Shown here piece after piece: positions 46,220 through 55,426 of a stretch of 64,000 nt of DNA. Source of the stretch: Paraburkholderia tuberum STM678 (GTDB lineage: Bacteria; Pseudomonadota; Gammaproteobacteria; Burkholderiales; Burkholderiaceae). Position 1 is the first letter of the stretch. Each line of letters opens with the position of its first letter. The notes under the pieces were generated by a model. That model searched no databases. It was given only the letters and a program-made list of their open reading frames with translations, and was not told the origin of the DNA. The translations under genes were made by a program, and so were the position numbers. The stretch covers positions 166,977-230,976 of the forward strand of contig NZ_CADFGP010000007.1 of NCBI RefSeq assembly GCF_902833905.1, read 5' to 3'.

Positions 46220-47926
46220 ATGACACTACGCATTGGCCGCCGCGCATACGCGGAGATGTTCGGCCCCACCACCGGCGACCGCGTGCGCCTCGCCGACACC
46301 GAACTGCTGATCGAGATCGAGCGCGACTTCACGACCTACGGCGAAGAGGTCAAGTTCGGCGGCGGCAAGGTGATTCGCGACGGCATGGGCCAGTCGCAGC
46401 GCGTGCATGCCGAGGTCGTCGATACCGTCGTGACGAACGCGGTGATCCTCGATCACTGGGGCGTCGTGAAGGCCGACATCGGCATCAAGGACGGCCGCAT
46501 CGCGGCGATCGGCAAGGCCGGCAATCCCGACATCCAGCCGAATGTGACGATCGCGATTGGAGCCGCCACCGAAGTGATCGCGGGCGAAGGGCTGATCGTG
46601 ACCGCGGGCGGCATCGATACGCACATCCACTTCATCAGCCCGCAGCAGATCGAGGAAGCGCTCGCGAGCGGCGTGACGACGATGCTCGGCGGCGGCACCG
46701 GCCCCGCGACCGGCACGAATGCGACCACCTGCACGCCGGGGCCGTGGCATCTCGAACGCATGCTGCAAGCGGCCGACGGCTATCCGATGAACCTCGGCTT
46801 TCTCGGCAAGGGCAACGTGAGCCAGCCGGCACCGCTGACCGAACAGATCGCCGCGGGCGCGATCGGTTTGAAGCTGCACGAAGACTGGGGCACGACGCCC
46901 GCGGCGATCGACAACTGCCTTGGCGTCGCCGACGATACCGACACGCAGGTCGCGATCCACACCGATACGCTAAACGAAGCGGGCTTCGTCGAAGCGACCG
47001 TCGCCGCGTTCAAGGGCCGCACGATCCACACGTATCACACCGAAGGCGCGGGCGGCGGCCACGCCCCGGACATCATCAAGGTGTGCGGCGAAGCGAACGT
47101 GCTGCCGTCGTCGACGAATCCGACGCGGCCCTACACGGTCAACACGCTCGACGAGCATCTCGACATGCTGATGGTGTGCCATCACCTCGATCCGTCGATT
47201 GCCGAAGACATCGCGTTCGCCGAATCGCGGATTCGCCGCGAGACGATCGCCGCCGAGGACATCCTGCACGATCTCGGCGCGCTGTCGATGCTTTCTTCGG
47301 ACTCGCAGGCGATGGGCCGCGTCGGCGAAGTGATCATCCGCACGTGGCAGACCGCGCACAAGATGAAGGTGCAACGCGGCGCGCTGCCCGAGGACAACGC
47401 GCGCCACGACAATTTCCGCGCGAAACGCTATGTCGCGAAGTACACGATCAATCCGGCGATCACGCACGGCATCGCGCATGAAGTCGGTTCGATCGAACCG
47501 GGCAAGTGGGCCGACCTCGTGTTCTGGGAGCCGGCGTTCTTTGGCATCAAGCCGTCGCTGATCCTGAAGGGCGGCATGATCGCGATGGCGCAGATGGGCG
47601 ATCCGAATGCATCGATTCCGACGCCGCAGCCCGTGCACTATCGCGAGATGTTCGCGACGCGCGGCGGAGCGCTGGGCCGCACGTCGCTGACCTTCGTGTC
47701 GCAACTCGCCGCCGATGCGAAGGTGGCCGAACGCTATGGTTTGCACAAGCGCATCGTCGCGGTGAAAAACTGCCGCAACGTGACGAAGGCCGACATGATT
47801 CACAACGCGTGGCGCCCGAACATCAGCGTCGATCCGGAAACCTATCAGGTGATCGCCGACGGCCAGTTGCTGACCTGCGATCCGGCCACCGTGCTGCCGA
47901 TGGCGCAACGCTATTTCCTGTTCTGA
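46220..47926 (+). CDS. ureC: Urease alpha (catalytic) subunit
   Basis: Ni-dependent amidohydrolase (568 aa) hydrolysing urea to ammonia and carbamate in the cytosol. The metal-centre residues are in place: [13 protein letters not shown] near residue 134 (H-x-H), the carbamylated lysine in [12 protein letters not shown] near 220, further histidines in [12 protein letters not shown] and [10 protein letters not shown], and the mobile-flap [10 protein letters not shown]. The length is that of bacterial UreC. Confidence 0.98.
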   Translation: MTLRIGRRAYAEMFGPTTGDRVRLADTELLIEIERDFTTYGEEVKFGGGKVIRDGMGQSQRVHAEVVDTVVTNAVILDHWGVVKADIGIKDGRIAAIGKAGNPDIQPNVTIAIGAATEVIAGEGLIVTAGGIDTHIHFISPQQIEEALASGVTTMLGGGTGPATGTNATTCTPGPWHLERMLQAADGYPMNLGFLGKGNVSQPAPLTEQIAAGAIGLKLHEDWGTTPAAIDNCLGVADDTDTQVAIHTDTLNEAGFVEATVAAFKGRTIHTYHTEGAGGGHAPDIIKVCGEANVLPSSTNPTRPYTVNTLDEHLDMLMVCHHLDPSIAEDIAFAESRIRRETIAAEDILHDLGALSMLSSDSQAMGRVGEVIIRTWQTAHKMKVQRGALPEDNARHDNFRAKRYVAKYTINPAITHGIAHEVGSIEPGKWADLVFWEPAFFGIKPSLILKGGMIAMAQMGDPNASIPTPQPVHYREMFATRGGALGRTSLTFVSQLAADAKVAERYGLHKRIVAVKNCRNVTKADMIHNAWRPNISVDPETYQVIADGQLLTCDPATVLPMAQRYFLF

Positions 47927-47928
47927 TC

Positions 47929-48564
47929 ATGCGTACACTGAACAAACTTCTCGCGCCGCATCTGAAGATCGCGCCGGTACTCGTCAAGCGTGCGCCGACC
48001 TTGACGCTCGCGTTCGATGAACGTCGCAAGAGCCGTCTCGCCGCGACGCTCGATGACGGCGAGGAAATCGCATTGCTGTTGCCGCGCGGCACCGTGCTGC
48101 GCGATGGCAACGTGCTCGTCGCCGATGATGGCGGGCTCGTGCGTGTCGTTGCGGCTGATGAAGCCGTGCTTGTCGTACGCGCATCGGACGCGTTGACGTT
48201 GACGCGCGCCGCCTATCACCTCGGTAATCGTCATACGCCGGTCGAAGTGGGCGCCGATTATCTGAAGCTCGAATACGATCCGGTGCTCGCCGACATGCTC
48301 GAGCGCATCGGCGCCACGGTCGAGCGGGTGTCGCTGCCGTTTCAGCCTGAAGCCGGGGCGTATGGCGGTGGACATAAGCATGGGCACGACGAGACGTTCG
48401 CCGAGGACTATGCGATCGCGCAGCAGGTGTTTGGTGAGCATCATGGGCATGAGCATGCTCATGCCCATGAGGGCTCTTCGCACTCGCACGATCACGACCA
48501 TGACCACGTGCACGACGAATCGTGCGGACATGGACACCACCCGCATCGTCATGCGCATCGCTGA
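47929..48564 (+). CDS. ureE: Urease nickel metallochaperone UreE
   Basis: A 211-aa nickel-binding accessory protein. The conserved metal-binding core includes [13 protein letters not shown], with the dimer-interface His. The C-terminal tail is unusually His-rich ([11 protein letters not shown], then [14 protein letters not shown] and [11 protein letters not shown]), a nickel store. It begins two bases after ureC. Its end overlaps the ureF start by 14 bases, because the tail has been extended into the ureF 5' region. Confidence 0.95.
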   Translation: MRTLNKLLAPHLKIAPVLVKRAPTLTLAFDERRKSRLAATLDDGEEIALLLPRGTVLRDGNVLVADDGGLVRVVAADEAVLVVRASDALTLTRAAYHLGNRHTPVEVGADYLKLEYDPVLADMLERIGATVERVSLPFQPEAGAYGGGHKHGHDETFAEDYAIAQQVFGEHHGHEHAHAHEGSSHSHDHDHDHVHDESCGHGHHPHRHAHR

Positions 48565-49231
48565 ATTCACCGCGCTGCTGCATCTCGCGTCGCCAGCACT
48601 GCCGATTGGCGCGTTCAGCTATTCGCAGGGTCTCGAAGCGGCGATTGAAGTGCAGCTCATCATCGATGCCGACTCCGCGCGCATATGGATCGAACGCGGC
48701 CTGACCGACGTGCTCGCGCGCGGCGAGTTGCCGTTCCTCGCGCAGCAGATTGAACGCTGGCGCACGCACGACGCCGTTGAACTTGCCGACGCCAACGCCG
48801 AATTCCTCGCGAGTCGCGAGTCCGCCGAACTGCGCCGCGAAACGGAGCAGATGGGCTGGTCGCTGCGACAGCTGTGTGTGTCGCTCGAATGGGGCGACGT
48901 GGCGAGGCGCGAAACGCTCGCGTCGCTGACGCCGCTCGCGCAGCCGAGCGCGTTCGCATTCGCCGCTCACGCGCACAATGCTCCGGTCGATGCCGCGCTC
49001 GCCGCCTATGCGTTTAGCTGGGTCGAGAACCAGGCCGCCGCCGCGTTGAAGGCGGTGCCGCTCGGCCAGCTCGCGGGGCAACGCATCATCGTCGCGCTGC
49101 GTGAGCCGATCGAGGCGGCCGTCGCGCGCGCGCTCGCGACCTCGCGTGACGACCTCAACACGTTCGCGCCGCAGCTCGGCATTCTGTCGGCGCGCCACGA
49201 GTCGCAGTATTCGCGGCTCTTCCGCTCGTAG
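48551..49231 (+). CDS. ureF: Urease accessory protein UreF
   Basis: GTPase-activating-like accessory protein (226 aa) of the UreDFG complex. [26 protein letters not shown] is the UreF opening, with [19 protein letters not shown] and [20 protein letters not shown] at the end. The start at 48551 gives the usual family length; an in-frame ATG at 48530 would add seven residues. Neither has a clear ribosome site, so coupling to ureE translation is likely. Confidence 0.9.
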   Translation: MRIAEFTALLHLASPALPIGAFSYSQGLEAAIEVQLIIDADSARIWIERGLTDVLARGELPFLAQQIERWRTHDAVELADANAEFLASRESAELRRETEQMGWSLRQLCVSLEWGDVARRETLASLTPLAQPSAFAFAAHAHNAPVDAALAAYAFSWVENQAAAALKAVPLGQLAGQRIIVALREPIEAAVARALATSRDDLNTFAPQLGILSARHESQYSRLFRS

Positions 49232-49251
49232 CACGATTCCCACGATCCATC

Positions 49252-49914
49252 ATGAACGCATCTCATCATTCCGCTTCCCATACCGCGAGCCAGATCCGCA
49301 CGAAGAAGCTGCCGCCGCTGCGCGTGGGCGTCGGCGGCCCGGTTGGCTCGGGCAAGACCACGCTGCTCGAAATGCTGTGCAAGGCGATGCGCGGCCAGTA
49401 CGACCTCGTCGCGATCACGAACGACATCTATACGAAAGAGGATCAGCGTCTGCTGACCGTCGCGGGCGCGCTGCCGGCCGAGCGCATCATGGGCGTCGAG
49501 ACGGGCGGCTGCCCGCACACCGCGATCCGCGAGGACGCATCGATCAACCTCGAAGCGGTCGACCGCATGCTCACGCGTTTTCCGGATGCGGACATCGTGT
49601 TCATCGAATCGGGCGGCGACAACCTCGCGGCGACCTTCAGCCCGGAGCTGTCGGACCTGACGATCTACGTGATCGACGTCGCGGGCGGCGAGAAGATTCC
49701 GCGCAAGGGCGGACCTGGGATCACGAAGTCGGATCTGCTCGTGATCAACAAGACGGATCTGGCGCCGCTGGTGGGCGCGAACCTCGACGTGATGGCATCG
49801 GACGCGAGGAAGATGCGCGGCGAGCGGCCGTTTGTGATGTGTAATCTGAAGGCGCTCGAGGGCCTCGACGACGTGGTGAAGTTTATTGAAAAGAAGGGAT
49901 TGTTGAAGGTGTAA
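49252..49914 (+). CDS. ureG: Urease accessory GTPase UreG
   Basis: SIMIBI-class GTPase (220 aa) powering nickel delivery. The P-loop [18 protein letters not shown] is near residue 27. [22 protein letters not shown] contains the nickel-binding CPH, and [18 protein letters not shown] and [11 protein letters not shown] (G4 motif) follow. It is the last gene of the urease cluster. Confidence 0.97.
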   Translation: MNASHHSASHTASQIRTKKLPPLRVGVGGPVGSGKTTLLEMLCKAMRGQYDLVAITNDIYTKEDQRLLTVAGALPAERIMGVETGGCPHTAIREDASINLEAVDRMLTRFPDADIVFIESGGDNLAATFSPELSDLTIYVIDVAGGEKIPRKGGPGITKSDLLVINKTDLAPLVGANLDVMASDARKMRGERPFVMCNLKALEGLDDVVKFIEKKGLLKV

Positions 49915-50145
49915 GCAAGTGACGCTTCACTCGCCGGGATGGCATTCGCGCAGGACACACCTCCGCAGGAAGAGGAAGCGGTCGACGCCGTAGCGCCGAC
50001 ACAAGCCCAATAAGCGACGAGTCGGTCGCGAAGCAGCAATAACACTCGGACGGTTCATATCACATAAGCAAGCGTTAGCCACAAAGTGCGTGGCGCTTGC
50101 GGCTTGAATAATTCGCTCGGCGCGGTCGTCACCGGCGTTCCGAGA
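49915..50145. other. Spacer with a possible signal-peptide remnant
   Basis: There is no intact gene. A 24-codon ORF at 49939-50013 reads MAFAQDTPPQEEEAVDAVAPTQAQ, which looks like the end of a signal peptide and the start of an acidic mature protein, but lacks the hydrophobic core upstream and any ribosome site. It could be debris of a lost secreted protein. Confidence 0.25.
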
Positions 50146-51459
50146 CTACTCCGGCAACAACGCCGCCAACACATCCACCGTCCTCGCCGTCGCCCCGCGA
50201 TGCCTCGCCGCAAACGCGGCAGCCGCACCGCCCATCGCGAGCCGCCGCGACTTGTCGCCGAACAGCTCGCGCAGCGCGCGCGCCAGATCGGCCGGGTCCT
50301 GCACCTGCACGGCGGCACCGGCCGCGACCGCATCGGCGGTGGCTTGTGTGAAGTTGAACACGTGCGGCCCGATCAGCACCGGCACGCCGACCGCGCACGC
50401 TTCGATCAGGTTCTGTCCGCCAAGCGGCAACAGACTGCCGCCGATAAACGCAAGATCCGACGCCGCGTAGTAAGCGCCCAACTCGCCCATCGAATCGCCG
50501 AGCAGCACGTTCATCTCGCGAGGCAGCGGCGCCACGCCATCGTCAGCGGTGCGCGCCGCCGACGCGACCTTCGCATCGGGCGCCCAACTCGATCGGCGTT
50601 CGAGCCGCAACCCCGCTTTCTCGACGAGCGCCGCGACTTCATTGAAGCGCTGCGGATGACGCGGCACCAGAATCAGCAGCGCATCGTCGATGCCGAGCGC
50701 CGCGAACGCCTCGAGCACGAGCGCTTCTTCGCCCTCGCGCGTGCTCGCCGCGACCCACACGGGCCGCGTGCCGATCGCCGCGCGCCACGCGTGGCCGCGT
50801 GCCGCGAGTTCGGGCGGCGTGCTCATGTCGAACTTCAGATTGCCGAGCACCGCGACATTGCGCGCGCCGAGCGAGGTCAACCGCTCGGCATCGGACGGAC
50901 TCTGCGCGAGCACGCGCGCGAAGCCGCCGAACACGTCCTTCGTCGCACCGCCGAATTTCGCCGCGCGCTTGAACGAACGCGCCGACATCCGCGCGTTGGT
51001 CAGCACGAGCGGCACGTCGGCGCGACGGCACTCGTCGATCAGGGTGGGCCACACCTCGGTTTCCATCACGAGACCGAGCGACGGCCGCCACACGCGCAAG
51101 AAGCGCCGTACCGCATGCGGCATGTCGTACGGTAGATAACTGCGCAACACGCGGTCGCCGAAAATCTCGATGCCGGTCGCGCGGCCGCTCGGCGTCATGT
51201 GCGTAAGCAGAATGTGCGCGTCGGGGCGCGCCTTCGTCAGCGCATCGATCAGCGGCTGCGCGGCGCGCGTCTCGCCGACCGACACCGCATGCACCCAGAT
51301 CAACGGCGCGCTGTCCTCCAACAGGCGCCCGCGCGAATAACCGAAGCGCTCGCCGATATGCTCGCGATAACCGCGCTCCTTACGCGAACGGATCAACAGA
51401 CGCAGCACCGCAAGCGGCGCGATGAGCCACCAGAGCGCGCGATAGATCGCCCTTAGCAT
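50146..51459 (-). CDS. waaA: Kdo transferase
   Basis: Adds Kdo residues to lipid IVA at the inner membrane (437 aa). The N-terminal anchor MLRAIYRALWWLIAPLAVLRLLIR is followed by the family blocks LIWVHAVSVGETRAAQPLI, VMETEVWPTLIDECRRADVPLVLTNARMS and, in the GT-B C-terminal half, DLAFIGGSLLPLGGQNLIEACAVGVPVLIGPHVFNF. It is first-listed of a reverse-strand LPS-core group with kdoO, waaC and a phosphomannomutase gene. Confidence 0.95.
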   Translation of the reverse strand: MLRAIYRALWWLIAPLAVLRLLIRSRKERGYREHIGERFGYSRGRLLEDSAPLIWVHAVSVGETRAAQPLIDALTKARPDAHILLTHMTPSGRATGIEIFGDRVLRSYLPYDMPHAVRRFLRVWRPSLGLVMETEVWPTLIDECRRADVPLVLTNARMSARSFKRAAKFGGATKDVFGGFARVLAQSPSDAERLTSLGARNVAVLGNLKFDMSTPPELAARGHAWRAAIGTRPVWVAASTREGEEALVLEAFAALGIDDALLILVPRHPQRFNEVAALVEKAGLRLERRSSWAPDAKVASAARTADDGVAPLPREMNVLLGDSMGELGAYYAASDLAFIGGSLLPLGGQNLIEACAVGVPVLIGPHVFNFTQATADAVAAGAAVQVQDPADLARALRELFGDKSRRLAMGGAAAAFAARHRGATARTVDVLAALLPE

Positions 51460-51547
51460 CGGCGCCCCGCGTGATTCGGAAAGCGCAGCGCGCTCACGCG
51501 CGCGATGCGGGCCGGCATCTGCCCGGCCCTCGAATCGAGCGCCGCGC

Positions 51548-52432
51548 TCAAACCAGCGCCCTGCCCTTCAGGCGCTCGAGAATGCCGAGCGGCGCGCATT
51601 CCGGCTGCGCCATCGCCTTCACTGGCAGGAAGAAAGTCTGCTCCAGCATGAACTGGCCGGACATCACCGCATGCGAGGTCTGGTCGGAGAAGCACACCCA
51701 CACGCTGCCCGGTGGAAACGGCATGGTCTGTTGCGGGCTCGTCTTCTGATAGTCGAGGTCGGCCTTCATGCCGTCGTGCAGACTGAGCATCAGATGATCG
51801 TATTCGCTGCGCAGCGATTTGGTCACGTGCAGCAGGTTCAGCAGCCACGCGGAGCCGGGCATCTGCGGCTTGATACGCGGCAGGAAGCGCTGCGCCATGT
51901 CCTCGAACGGCTCGCCGACGCGCCATACGCGCGGCACGCCATGGGGATTGACGTTGGTGAACACGCGCAGGATGCGCTCGCCGTAATTCGGCCGCGACGG
52001 AAACGCGTCGACGTGCAGACGGCTATCGTCCTTGCGCCACGAGGTTTCGCGTGTCTCGACCTGATGCAGCCGCAGGCTCGTCGGCGCGACCCGCAGCTTG
52101 CCGCTGTACTCGGGAAAGAGCCCGTCGACGAGCGTGCGCGCATTCGCCTGATAACGCGCGATCAACGCGCGCACCGCCGATTGCGTGACCGCATCGCCGG
52201 CCACGCCATGCAGCGCGCCGCCGTTCGGTTCGAGGCTGATGTTCTTGCGGTTCGGATCGGCGAGCGCCGGGTCGAGCAGCGCCTGCTCGCCACCCTCGAT
52301 CGCGAAGCGCAGGTTCGGGAAGTACAGCACCTTGCCGCGCTCGACGCCGGCGAGCAGCGTCTCTCGAGGCACGGACAGGTTGCAGCCGTGCCAGTCGGCG
52401 TTCGCTACTTCGATGATCTGGGTTTCGTTCAT
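51548..52432 (-). CDS. kdoO: Kdo 3-hydroxylase, Fe(II)/2-oxoglutarate-dependent
   Basis: A 294-aa cytosolic oxygenase that converts a Kdo of the LPS core to the 3-hydroxylated form (Ko) in Burkholderia and Yersinia. The likely metal site is SRLHVDAFPSRPNYGERILRVFTNVN (H-x-D), with the distal His in CFSDQTSHAVMSGQFMLEQTF. The ATG at 52432 is preceded by AAAGGG at six bases; longer in-frame translation upstream is Arg-rich and unlike the family. Its place between waaA and waaC strongly supports the assignment. Confidence 0.9.
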   Translation of the reverse strand: MNETQIIEVANADWHGCNLSVPRETLLAGVERGKVLYFPNLRFAIEGGEQALLDPALADPNRKNISLEPNGGALHGVAGDAVTQSAVRALIARYQANARTLVDGLFPEYSGKLRVAPTSLRLHQVETRETSWRKDDSRLHVDAFPSRPNYGERILRVFTNVNPHGVPRVWRVGEPFEDMAQRFLPRIKPQMPGSAWLLNLLHVTKSLRSEYDHLMLSLHDGMKADLDYQKTSPQQTMPFPPGSVWVCFSDQTSHAVMSGQFMLEQTFFLPVKAMAQPECAPLGILERLKGRALV

Positions 52433-52512
52433 GGTCGCCCTTTGGAACGGAGGGTGCGCAAGGCGAAGCGCACCGACAGGATGCAGCAGGTGCTGATGCC
52501 GGCCGGCCCGGG

Positions 52513-53514
52513 TTACAACAGCCCGAAGCCGGCAAGCACCGACTTCACCTGCTGCAGCGTAGGCGGCTGCCCCGCCGCGCCGAGATTGACGACGTTCGGC
52601 GACCAGTAGCCGCCGGTGCGCCACGCGGTCGAGAAATTGTACAACTCGACCGTGGGCCGCTTCAGCGCCGCCGCGATATGGACCAGACCTGTGTCAACCC
52701 CGACCGTCGCGGCGGCGCCATCGATCAGCCCCACCACCGCCGGCAGCGACAGCTTCGGCGGCACGATCGCGGCCGCGCCGAACTCCTTCGCGAGCCGCTC
52801 GCTGGTCGCGCGCTCGGCGTCGCTGCCCCACGGCAGCACGATCGACGCGCCGCGCCGCACCAGCGCCTGCCCGAGTTCGATCCACGCGGCATCGGGCCAC
52901 TGCTTGTCGGCGCGCGAAGTCGCGTGCACGAACACCACGTACGGCACCGGCAGATTCAGATTCGCCTGCGACAGCGCGAGCGCGGCACGGCCCGTGTCGA
53001 GACCGAAGTCGATGTCGTCGGTGGGTTGCGGCGGCGGATCGTTCAGCGCCGCAGCCACCAGTTGACGCGTGCGTTCGACCACGTGCGTGCGCGGCGCGAT
53101 CGGCACGCGCCGCCCGTAGAAAAAGCGCACCGGCCATTCGTAGCCGGCGCCTTCGGTACGGTTGCCGAGGCCGACGAGCGGTCCGCGCGCCATGTTCGCG
53201 AGCCACGCGGTCTTGATGAGGCCCTGGCAGTCGATCACCAGATCGTAGTGCTCGGCGGCGAGCGCGCGGCGAAACGCGCCGATCTCGCGCCAGTTGTCGA
53301 CGGACAGGATGCGCTTGCGCCAGCGCCGCAGCGACACCGGAATCGCGCGCCGCACGCCGGCCACGAGTTCCACGAGCCCGACGAAGCTTTCCTCGACGAG
53401 CCAGTCGATCTGCGCGTCGGGATGGCGGCGCCGGATGTCGGCGATCACGGGCATGTTGTGAACGACGTCGCCCAGCGACGACACCCTCACGATCAGTATC
53501 TTTTGCGCGCTCAA
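52513..53514 (-). CDS. waaC: LPS heptosyltransferase I
   Basis: GT9 enzyme (333 aa) adding the first heptose to Kdo. The N-terminus is KILIVRVSSLGDVVHNMPVIADI, diagnostic of WaaC. Later come LVIDCQGLIKTAWLANMARG, VFVHATSRADKQWPDAAWIELG and the donor-binding GLIDGAAATVGVDTGLVHIAAALKRPTVELY. It lies 80 bases upstream of kdoO. Confidence 0.95.
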   Translation of the reverse strand: MSAQKILIVRVSSLGDVVHNMPVIADIRRRHPDAQIDWLVEESFVGLVELVAGVRRAIPVSLRRWRKRILSVDNWREIGAFRRALAAEHYDLVIDCQGLIKTAWLANMARGPLVGLGNRTEGAGYEWPVRFFYGRRVPIAPRTHVVERTRQLVAAALNDPPPQPTDDIDFGLDTGRAALALSQANLNLPVPYVVFVHATSRADKQWPDAAWIELGQALVRRGASIVLPWGSDAERATSERLAKEFGAAAIVPPKLSLPAVVGLIDGAAATVGVDTGLVHIAAALKRPTVELYNFSTAWRTGGYWSPNVVNLGAAGQPPTLQQVKSVLAGFGLL

Positions 53515-53591
53515 GAGTGAGAAAACCGGCTATCCGGCTCGAAGATGCGTTGAAAGGACCGCAATTCTAGCGCGCCGTCCATGAAAGACAT

Positions 53592-53628
53592 GAAAAACGC
53601 GGCGCGGTAAGGCAACCCGCGCCGCGTT
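53592..53628 (-). terminator. Terminator after the phosphomannomutase gene
   Basis: A 12-bp stem (AACGCGGCGCGG and complement, 53596-53628) followed on the reverse strand by TTTTTCATG. It separates the phosphomannomutase unit from waaC. Confidence 0.75.
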
Positions 53629-53689
53629 CGGTATTGGCGACGCTTCGAGCCGTCTTAACGAACCTCGAAGCGCAGCGCCACTTCAGCCG

Positions 53690-55084
53690 TCAGAACGGCA
53701 GTTTCGCATCGGCCTTCTCCGCGAGAATCACGCGGCGGAAGTCGTCCTGGATGCGTTTGAGCGCCGCGTCGTTGTCGGCCTCGAAACGCATCACCACGAC
53801 CGGCGTCGTGTTCGACGAACGCGCGAGGCCGAAGCCGTCCGGATACTCGACGCGCAGACCGTCGATCTTCACGACGTTGTCCGCGCCGGTGAACTTCGCG
53901 TTCTGCTGCATACGCGCGATCAGCTCGAAGTTCTCGCCTTCCTCGAGTTTCAGCTGCAGCTCGGGCGTGGAGTGCGAGTTCGGCAGCGAGTTCAGCAGCT
54001 TGCTCGGGTCGGCGACACGCGTGAGGATCTCGAGCAGACGCGCCCCCGTGTACAGGCCGTCGTCGAAACCATACCAGCGGTCCTTGAAGAACACGTGGCC
54101 GCTCATTTCGCCAGCCAGCGGCGCGCCGGTTTCGCGCAGCTTCGCCTTCACGAGCGAGTGGCCGGTCTTCCACATCAGCGGCTCGCCGCCCTTGTCCTTG
54201 ACCCACTTCGCGAGATTGCGCGTGCACTTCACGTCGTAAATGATCTGCGCGCCCTTGTTGCGCGACAGCACTTCTTCGGCGAACAGCATCAGCTGACGGT
54301 CCGGGTAGATGATCTGGCCGTCTTTGGTGACGACGCCGAGGCGGTCGCCGTCGCCGTCGAACGCGAAGCCGATTTCCGCATCCGTTTCCTTCAGCGCGCG
54401 AATCACGTCTTCGAGGTTCTCCGGGTGCGCCGGGTCCGGGTGGTGATTCGGGAAGTTGCCGTCGACTTCAGTGAACAGTTCGACGAGTTCGCAGCCGAGC
54501 TTCCTGAACAGCTTCGGCGCGAGCTCGCCGGCCACGCCGTTGCCGGTATCGACGACGATCTTGATCGGACGCGCGAGCTTCACGTCGCTCGCGATGCGCT
54601 CGAGATACGCGTCGGCGATGTCGTACTCGGCGTAGCTGCCGCTGCCGTCGGCGAAGTTCTCGTCGACGATGCGCTGATGCAGCGCGAGAATCTGCTCGCC
54701 GTAAATGGCCGCGCCGCGCAGCACCATCTTGAAGCCGTTGTAGTCCGGCGGATTATGGCTACCCGTCACGACGATGCACGAGTCGACGCGGCGCTCGCCG
54801 CCCGCCAGTTTCAACGGTACGCTCGCCGCGAAGTAGCCGACCGGCGTGGGCACCATGCCCACGTTCACGACATCGACGCCGGCCGCACGCAGGCCGTCGG
54901 ACAGCGCCCCGATCAGCTCGGGGCCCGACAGGCGTCCGTCGCGCGCGACCACGACCGCGTCGCCGCCCTGCGCGCGCACTTCGCTGCCGAATGCGCGACC
55001 GATGGAACGCGCGGCGTCGGCGTCGAGCGTCTTGCCAATGACGCCACGAATGTCATACGCCTTGAAAATGGATTTGGAGATCAT
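53690..55084 (-). CDS. Phosphomannomutase/phosphoglucomutase
   Basis: A 464-aa alpha-D-phosphohexomutase that supplies mannose-1-P or glucose-1-P for sugar nucleotides. The N-terminus is MISKSIFKAYDIRGVIGKTLD. The phosphoserine loop is VVTGSHNPPDYNGFKMV near residue 105 and the metal loop is GFAFDGDGDRLGVV near 245. The C-terminal domain has KIDGLRVEYPDGFGLARSSNTTPVVVMRFEAD, the phosphate-binding SSNTTP motif. It is divergent from the flippase/glycosyltransferase genes, whose surface sugars it probably feeds; similar proteins are called AlgC or ManB. Confidence 0.93.
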   Translation of the reverse strand: MISKSIFKAYDIRGVIGKTLDADAARSIGRAFGSEVRAQGGDAVVVARDGRLSGPELIGALSDGLRAAGVDVVNVGMVPTPVGYFAASVPLKLAGGERRVDSCIVVTGSHNPPDYNGFKMVLRGAAIYGEQILALHQRIVDENFADGSGSYAEYDIADAYLERIASDVKLARPIKIVVDTGNGVAGELAPKLFRKLGCELVELFTEVDGNFPNHHPDPAHPENLEDVIRALKETDAEIGFAFDGDGDRLGVVTKDGQIIYPDRQLMLFAEEVLSRNKGAQIIYDVKCTRNLAKWVKDKGGEPLMWKTGHSLVKAKLRETGAPLAGEMSGHVFFKDRWYGFDDGLYTGARLLEILTRVADPSKLLNSLPNSHSTPELQLKLEEGENFELIARMQQNAKFTGADNVVKIDGLRVEYPDGFGLARSSNTTPVVVMRFEADNDAALKRIQDDFRRVILAEKADAKLPF

Positions 55085-55137
55085 GTTGGCTCACTTGCGT
55101 GCAATGGAAAATTTTGACCTGCGCACCGACCTCGACC

Positions 55138-55211
55138 GGTAACAATCGCCGGTTAAAACGCGGTAAAAATTCGCGTTAAAAACCACGGTAATACTCACGT
55201 TAAAAACACCT
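55138..55211. repeat. Three copies of a 24/25-bp degenerate tandem repeat
   Basis: The gap between phosphomannomutase and the flippase contains three consecutive units, at 55138-55161, 55162-55186 and 55187-55211. Each starts GGTAA and has GTTAAAA about 12-13 bases later. A final GTTACC lies at 55212. The result is an AT-rich G(G)T(T)AA motif about every 12 bases, seven times. It lies in the shared promoter region of two divergent envelope units. Confidence 0.7.
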
Positions 55212-55233
55212 GTTACCGCGCCTCGATGCGCCC

Positions 55234-55265
55234 TTGCCGGAAGCGGTCCGGTTCCAACTTATAAT
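55234..55265 (+). promoter_or_regulatory. Possible promoter for the flippase operon
   Basis: TATAAT at 55260-55265 is a perfect -10 hexamer in GC-rich DNA. The best -35-like hexamer, TTGCCG at 55234, is 20 bases away, which is long, so an activator may be needed. The rest of the 342-base gap (55085-55426) holds the tandem repeat and otherwise no gene. Confidence 0.45.
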
Positions 55266-55426
55266 TGCGTTTTTCTGACCAGCCTGAATACCGCCATTCT
55301 AATGCTTAGACGCCCTCCATTTGTAAAGTTGCCGTGGCTGCCGGCCGGGTGGGCGAATGCGCATAGCGCCGCATGCATGGCCGTGCGAGGCGGCTTGACC
55401 GACGCGCAGCGGCGAGCGGCCAACGG

